This document shows positions 61,205 through 64,000 of a stretch of 64,000 nucleotides of DNA, piece after piece. The stretch spans positions 13,914,501 through 13,978,500 of the forward strand of contig JBBDHG010000009.1 of assembly GCA_037951165.1 (NCBI GenBank). The letters run 5' to 3'. Made by a program: the position numbers and the translations under genes. The notes under the pieces are model-generated. The model made no database searches. It was not told where the DNA came from and worked only from the letters and a program-made list of their open reading frames with translations. The stretch comes from Lophius americanus. Taxonomy: Eukaryota > Chordata > Actinopteri > Lophiiformes > Lophiidae. Every line of letters starts with the position of its first letter. Position 1 is the stretch's first letter.

Positions 61205-62792
61205 ACCGCTGTATAATCTACATAGTCAAGTACACACAAGCAGCACAAGCAACGTGTCATATCCGAGCTGCAGTACATTATGGAATAAGCACGGGGGACA
61301 AGAATATAAGGAGACACAGGATTAATGCTAATTGAACAGTTAATGTAGTGTTTTCATATGTTTCTGATGTTTATTTTTTATTGCTGTGAATGGGGATAAA
61401 ACCAGCGGGTTGTTCTTAATAGGATCAGGTCAGATGCCTCCAACCTGAGATCCAAGAGCATTATGGGAGCACCCTGCAGACAGCCTCCCCAACTAAACTC
61501 ATTACGTTGGAGGTTACAAGACACTAATGTGGACTTACAAGACTGCTTGGCTTTCAAAGGGAGAGTTGTGCCTCCTCCCAATCTTGTAAGGCGATAGGCT
61601 CATCATGGTAAAAATGGAGGTATTAGTGAATTGGATCTGTCTTATCCATCCAGCTCCCACAGTTTCCAAACGAGGCTCCAGAGGAAAGCTTTTAAAGTAA
61701 ATAAGGCAAGTGCTCAGAGCGAGGTGAGGACAAGCCACACAGTGCTCATAGACTAACCTAAGCAGACCCAACACCTCACTCTCCAGCAGACTAATATATT
61801 ATAAATGACCCCCCCTCCCTCCCCCATGCACTAACCCCCTATACAAACACAGTGTGCCATAGCTGAACTGAAGTAAGCAGAGCCCGGTGTGTGGAGCCTG
61901 CAGCACTGTCAGCCCATTGATGTACAACACTCTGCCCTTTGTTCCTTGTGCACAAACACACTTTCCACATTAATATTTTACAGGAAATGTACTCCTTTGC
62001 TTGTGATTTAAAGCCTTTTCTTGTTAACAATGCTGTTTTCTCTATTCTGTTGCATTGAATTATGAAGGCAACTTGTCAAAAAGAAGACATGCCCATTATA
62101 TTATAATACCACTGGAGATAAATGATTACTGGCAAAGCACGAGTTACTTAATCCACTGTGCCTCGCCGTGTTCTCGTTCAAACATTTTCCCTGAGGTTGC
62201 ACTCGCAGCTATTAGTTAAGAGAATAGAGATGTGTTTAATGTGGTGTACACGCTGTATGTGTGAGTGAGCATATTTGTAATGTGCATACAGATTATGCAC
62301 ATATGCACATTATTACATTGCTTTATTGCCAGTGCGTCTTTGTCAGATTTATTTTGTCGTAGTGTGAGGAAAATGTACAGCTATGCAATGTTGCCTGTTT
62401 GTTCTCGTTGTCAGAGAAAGGCAAGGATCAATGGGTTTTCCTTGCAAGAGTGAAACATGACAGACACAACCAAAGCCTTTCATGAGAAATGAATGAATAA
62501 TTCATGGGCGCTCTCCGGCTGTGCTTTGTTGTGTCTCATACAGATTGGATTACAGAAGGCTAGATCTTGGAAACATATGAAAGATTAATTTGTGATCTGG
62601 AACTCTGCTTGCTTACAAAAGGACTAAATAATGATTTGACTGAGAGTGGCAGGGACCTGGGTATGAGTGTAATGCACACAGGGGGCTGGACACGATAGCC
62701 TACAGAGAAATCTACACTCGTGATAATGTTACCTGAAAGACTCAGAAACTTTGTAGGAAGAAGTGAGCTTCAGCTCTCAAAGAGTAATCTCA
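61205..62792. other. Non-coding, nothing recognised
   Basis: Intergenic; no repeat family identified. Confidence 0.5.
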
Positions 62793-63587
62793 TTACTTTG
62801 ATTGAATCACGCTGAGAGGCGTCAAAAAGAGACAGGTTAGTGTGAGAACAAGACTTTCAATCATTTCTGCATTGACTTTGTGAAGGCTGAAGTCAATGTG
62901 TTTCTTGCTTCTTACACAGCAGGTCAGACACAGAACAGTTAGAGAGCCCCCTCTCCGACTGAGGCTAGCTGACGGACACCCCAGCTGGGTGGATGCGTCC
63001 CAATCATGGATTTCTACTTGATTAAATGTCTTCAAATTAGGAGCCTGCTGGCTCAAATTCAACAAAGGTAGATTGGTGGTCCTCCCTTCATGTAGCATGA
63101 GGGGGTTGCCTGGAGATAACTCTATAATCCCTTCAGAATAACCCCTCCACTGATTCACCTGGGGACGTGAGAAGCTGTTGTCTGGTGTCTCCCAGATGGC
63201 GCAGACTCTAGGTTGGAAGTGCCTGTTGTTTTTCATGAGCGGTGCATGTACAAAAGCAAAACATCTGGAGCTGCCATGTGGCCTCTCCATTTTGCCAACC
63301 GGGTAGCTCCCTGAGCCAGATGCACCCAAACAACTGTGAGCTAAACGGCATGAATGATTCATAGAGGAGCGAGAGGCGCGGCTCGCATCAGAGACCCGCC
63401 AGCCACTTTGATTGATAATCTGAAAAAGATATGAATATGCACGATGCATTAAGCCTGGTATGGGGCGTGATTTTTCAAGTGATCTGTGTTTGACCAAGAT
63501 GGGGAAGGTGCCTGAGGTTTTCCTACGTGGAAAAAAAGAAATGTAATGTCGACTTGTTAGCTTCAAATAAGTGTAAATGTAAAGCAA
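62793..63587 (-). other. Long open frame of unknown meaning (264 codons)
   Basis: Second long minus-strand frame, again opening on TTG. No recognisable domain or transposon similarity. The translation is rich in Ser, Arg and Pro without protein-like order. Doubtful as a gene. Confidence 0.15.
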
Positions 63588-64000
63588 GTGTGACTAGTGG
63601 TTTGGTGCCGGATCGATAAAACAGTGTTGGATTCATAGATGCTTCATGACTCAAGCCTAACTACATTCTTAATTGGAGCCTCTGCACATCTGACATTGAA
63701 CTGTTTATGCAGCAAACTGTCTGTGGAAACAAAGCTGTCCGAAGGAAGAAGTTTCGATGGCATGATCAGGTTAAAAGATTTTCTTTTTATATCCAATGCA
63801 AATCATATTTTTGAATTTCATATCCTATTTTTCCAAATGTTTTTGTGAAAAACTGTCAGGCATTGAGTCTTACAGAGTCTGAGTTAAATGGCAAAAGGAG
63901 CTATTTTATGTTACTGTGTATGATATAGAGTTTAATATAGCAACCATTAAGATTGTTTAATCTTCACATTTCCGATAAAACTTTATAGGAAAACCCCACA
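63588..64000. other. Non-coding, nothing recognised
   Basis: AT-rich end of the window. Confidence 0.5.

Overview
The window is vertebrate nuclear DNA, almost certainly from a teleost fish. The one recognisable protein-coding gene is a complete Groucho/TLE corepressor of the TLE3 type on the + strand. The mobile DNA is typically teleostean: a truncated L2-type LINE, a decayed endonuclease/RT LINE of RTE type, a short hAT-like element and tRNA-derived SINE fragments. Long TG and AT microsatellites fit too. I cannot tell from sequence alone whether this is the tle3a or tle3b duplicate, nor name the species.

Layout. 1-21.8 kb: no recognisable gene. It holds a SINE fragment (4.0 kb), CA/TG microsatellites (6.8, 8.0, 12.4 kb), a 5'-truncated L2 LINE on the minus strand (15.1-17.0 kb), a second decayed SINE (19.4 kb) and blocks that look like developmental enhancers (1.5-2.4 and 9.35-9.6 kb). 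21.84-23.69 kb: a GC-rich promoter and 5' leader with palindromic CACGTG E-boxes, CGCGTG sites, CCAAT/GC boxes, a PBX-MEIS motif, a small unrecognised ORF and a perfect hairpin. 23.69-41.0 kb: twenty coding exons of tle3 (758 codons), with every junction phase consistent. 41.0-42.24 kb: 3' UTR with two polyadenylation signals. 42.8-44.9 kb: an RTE-like LINE that has lost its reverse-transcriptase part and has a hAT-like element nested at the breakpoint. 45-64 kb: no recognisable gene. It holds dispersed repeats (49.1, 51.2 kb), AT microsatellites, a perfect 15-bp hairpin (58.7 kb), possible enhancers, and two unexplained long minus-strand open frames (60.4 and 62.8 kb).

How the parts fit. TLE3 has no DNA-binding domain. 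It is brought to chromatin by factors such as HES/HEY, TCF/LEF, RUNX and homeodomain proteins. Its own promoter carries a cluster of HES/HEY-compatible E-boxes, so feedback on its own gene is plausible but unproven. The gene stands alone in about 22 kb of non-coding DNA on each side, as developmental regulators often do. The most distinctive observations are the 8-nt coding microexon, the promoter ORF with its hairpin, the triple palindromic E-box array, the nested transposon scar and a 30-bp minisatellite in intron 13. I did not find a clearly new biological system; the promoter ORF with hairpin is the best candidate for one.
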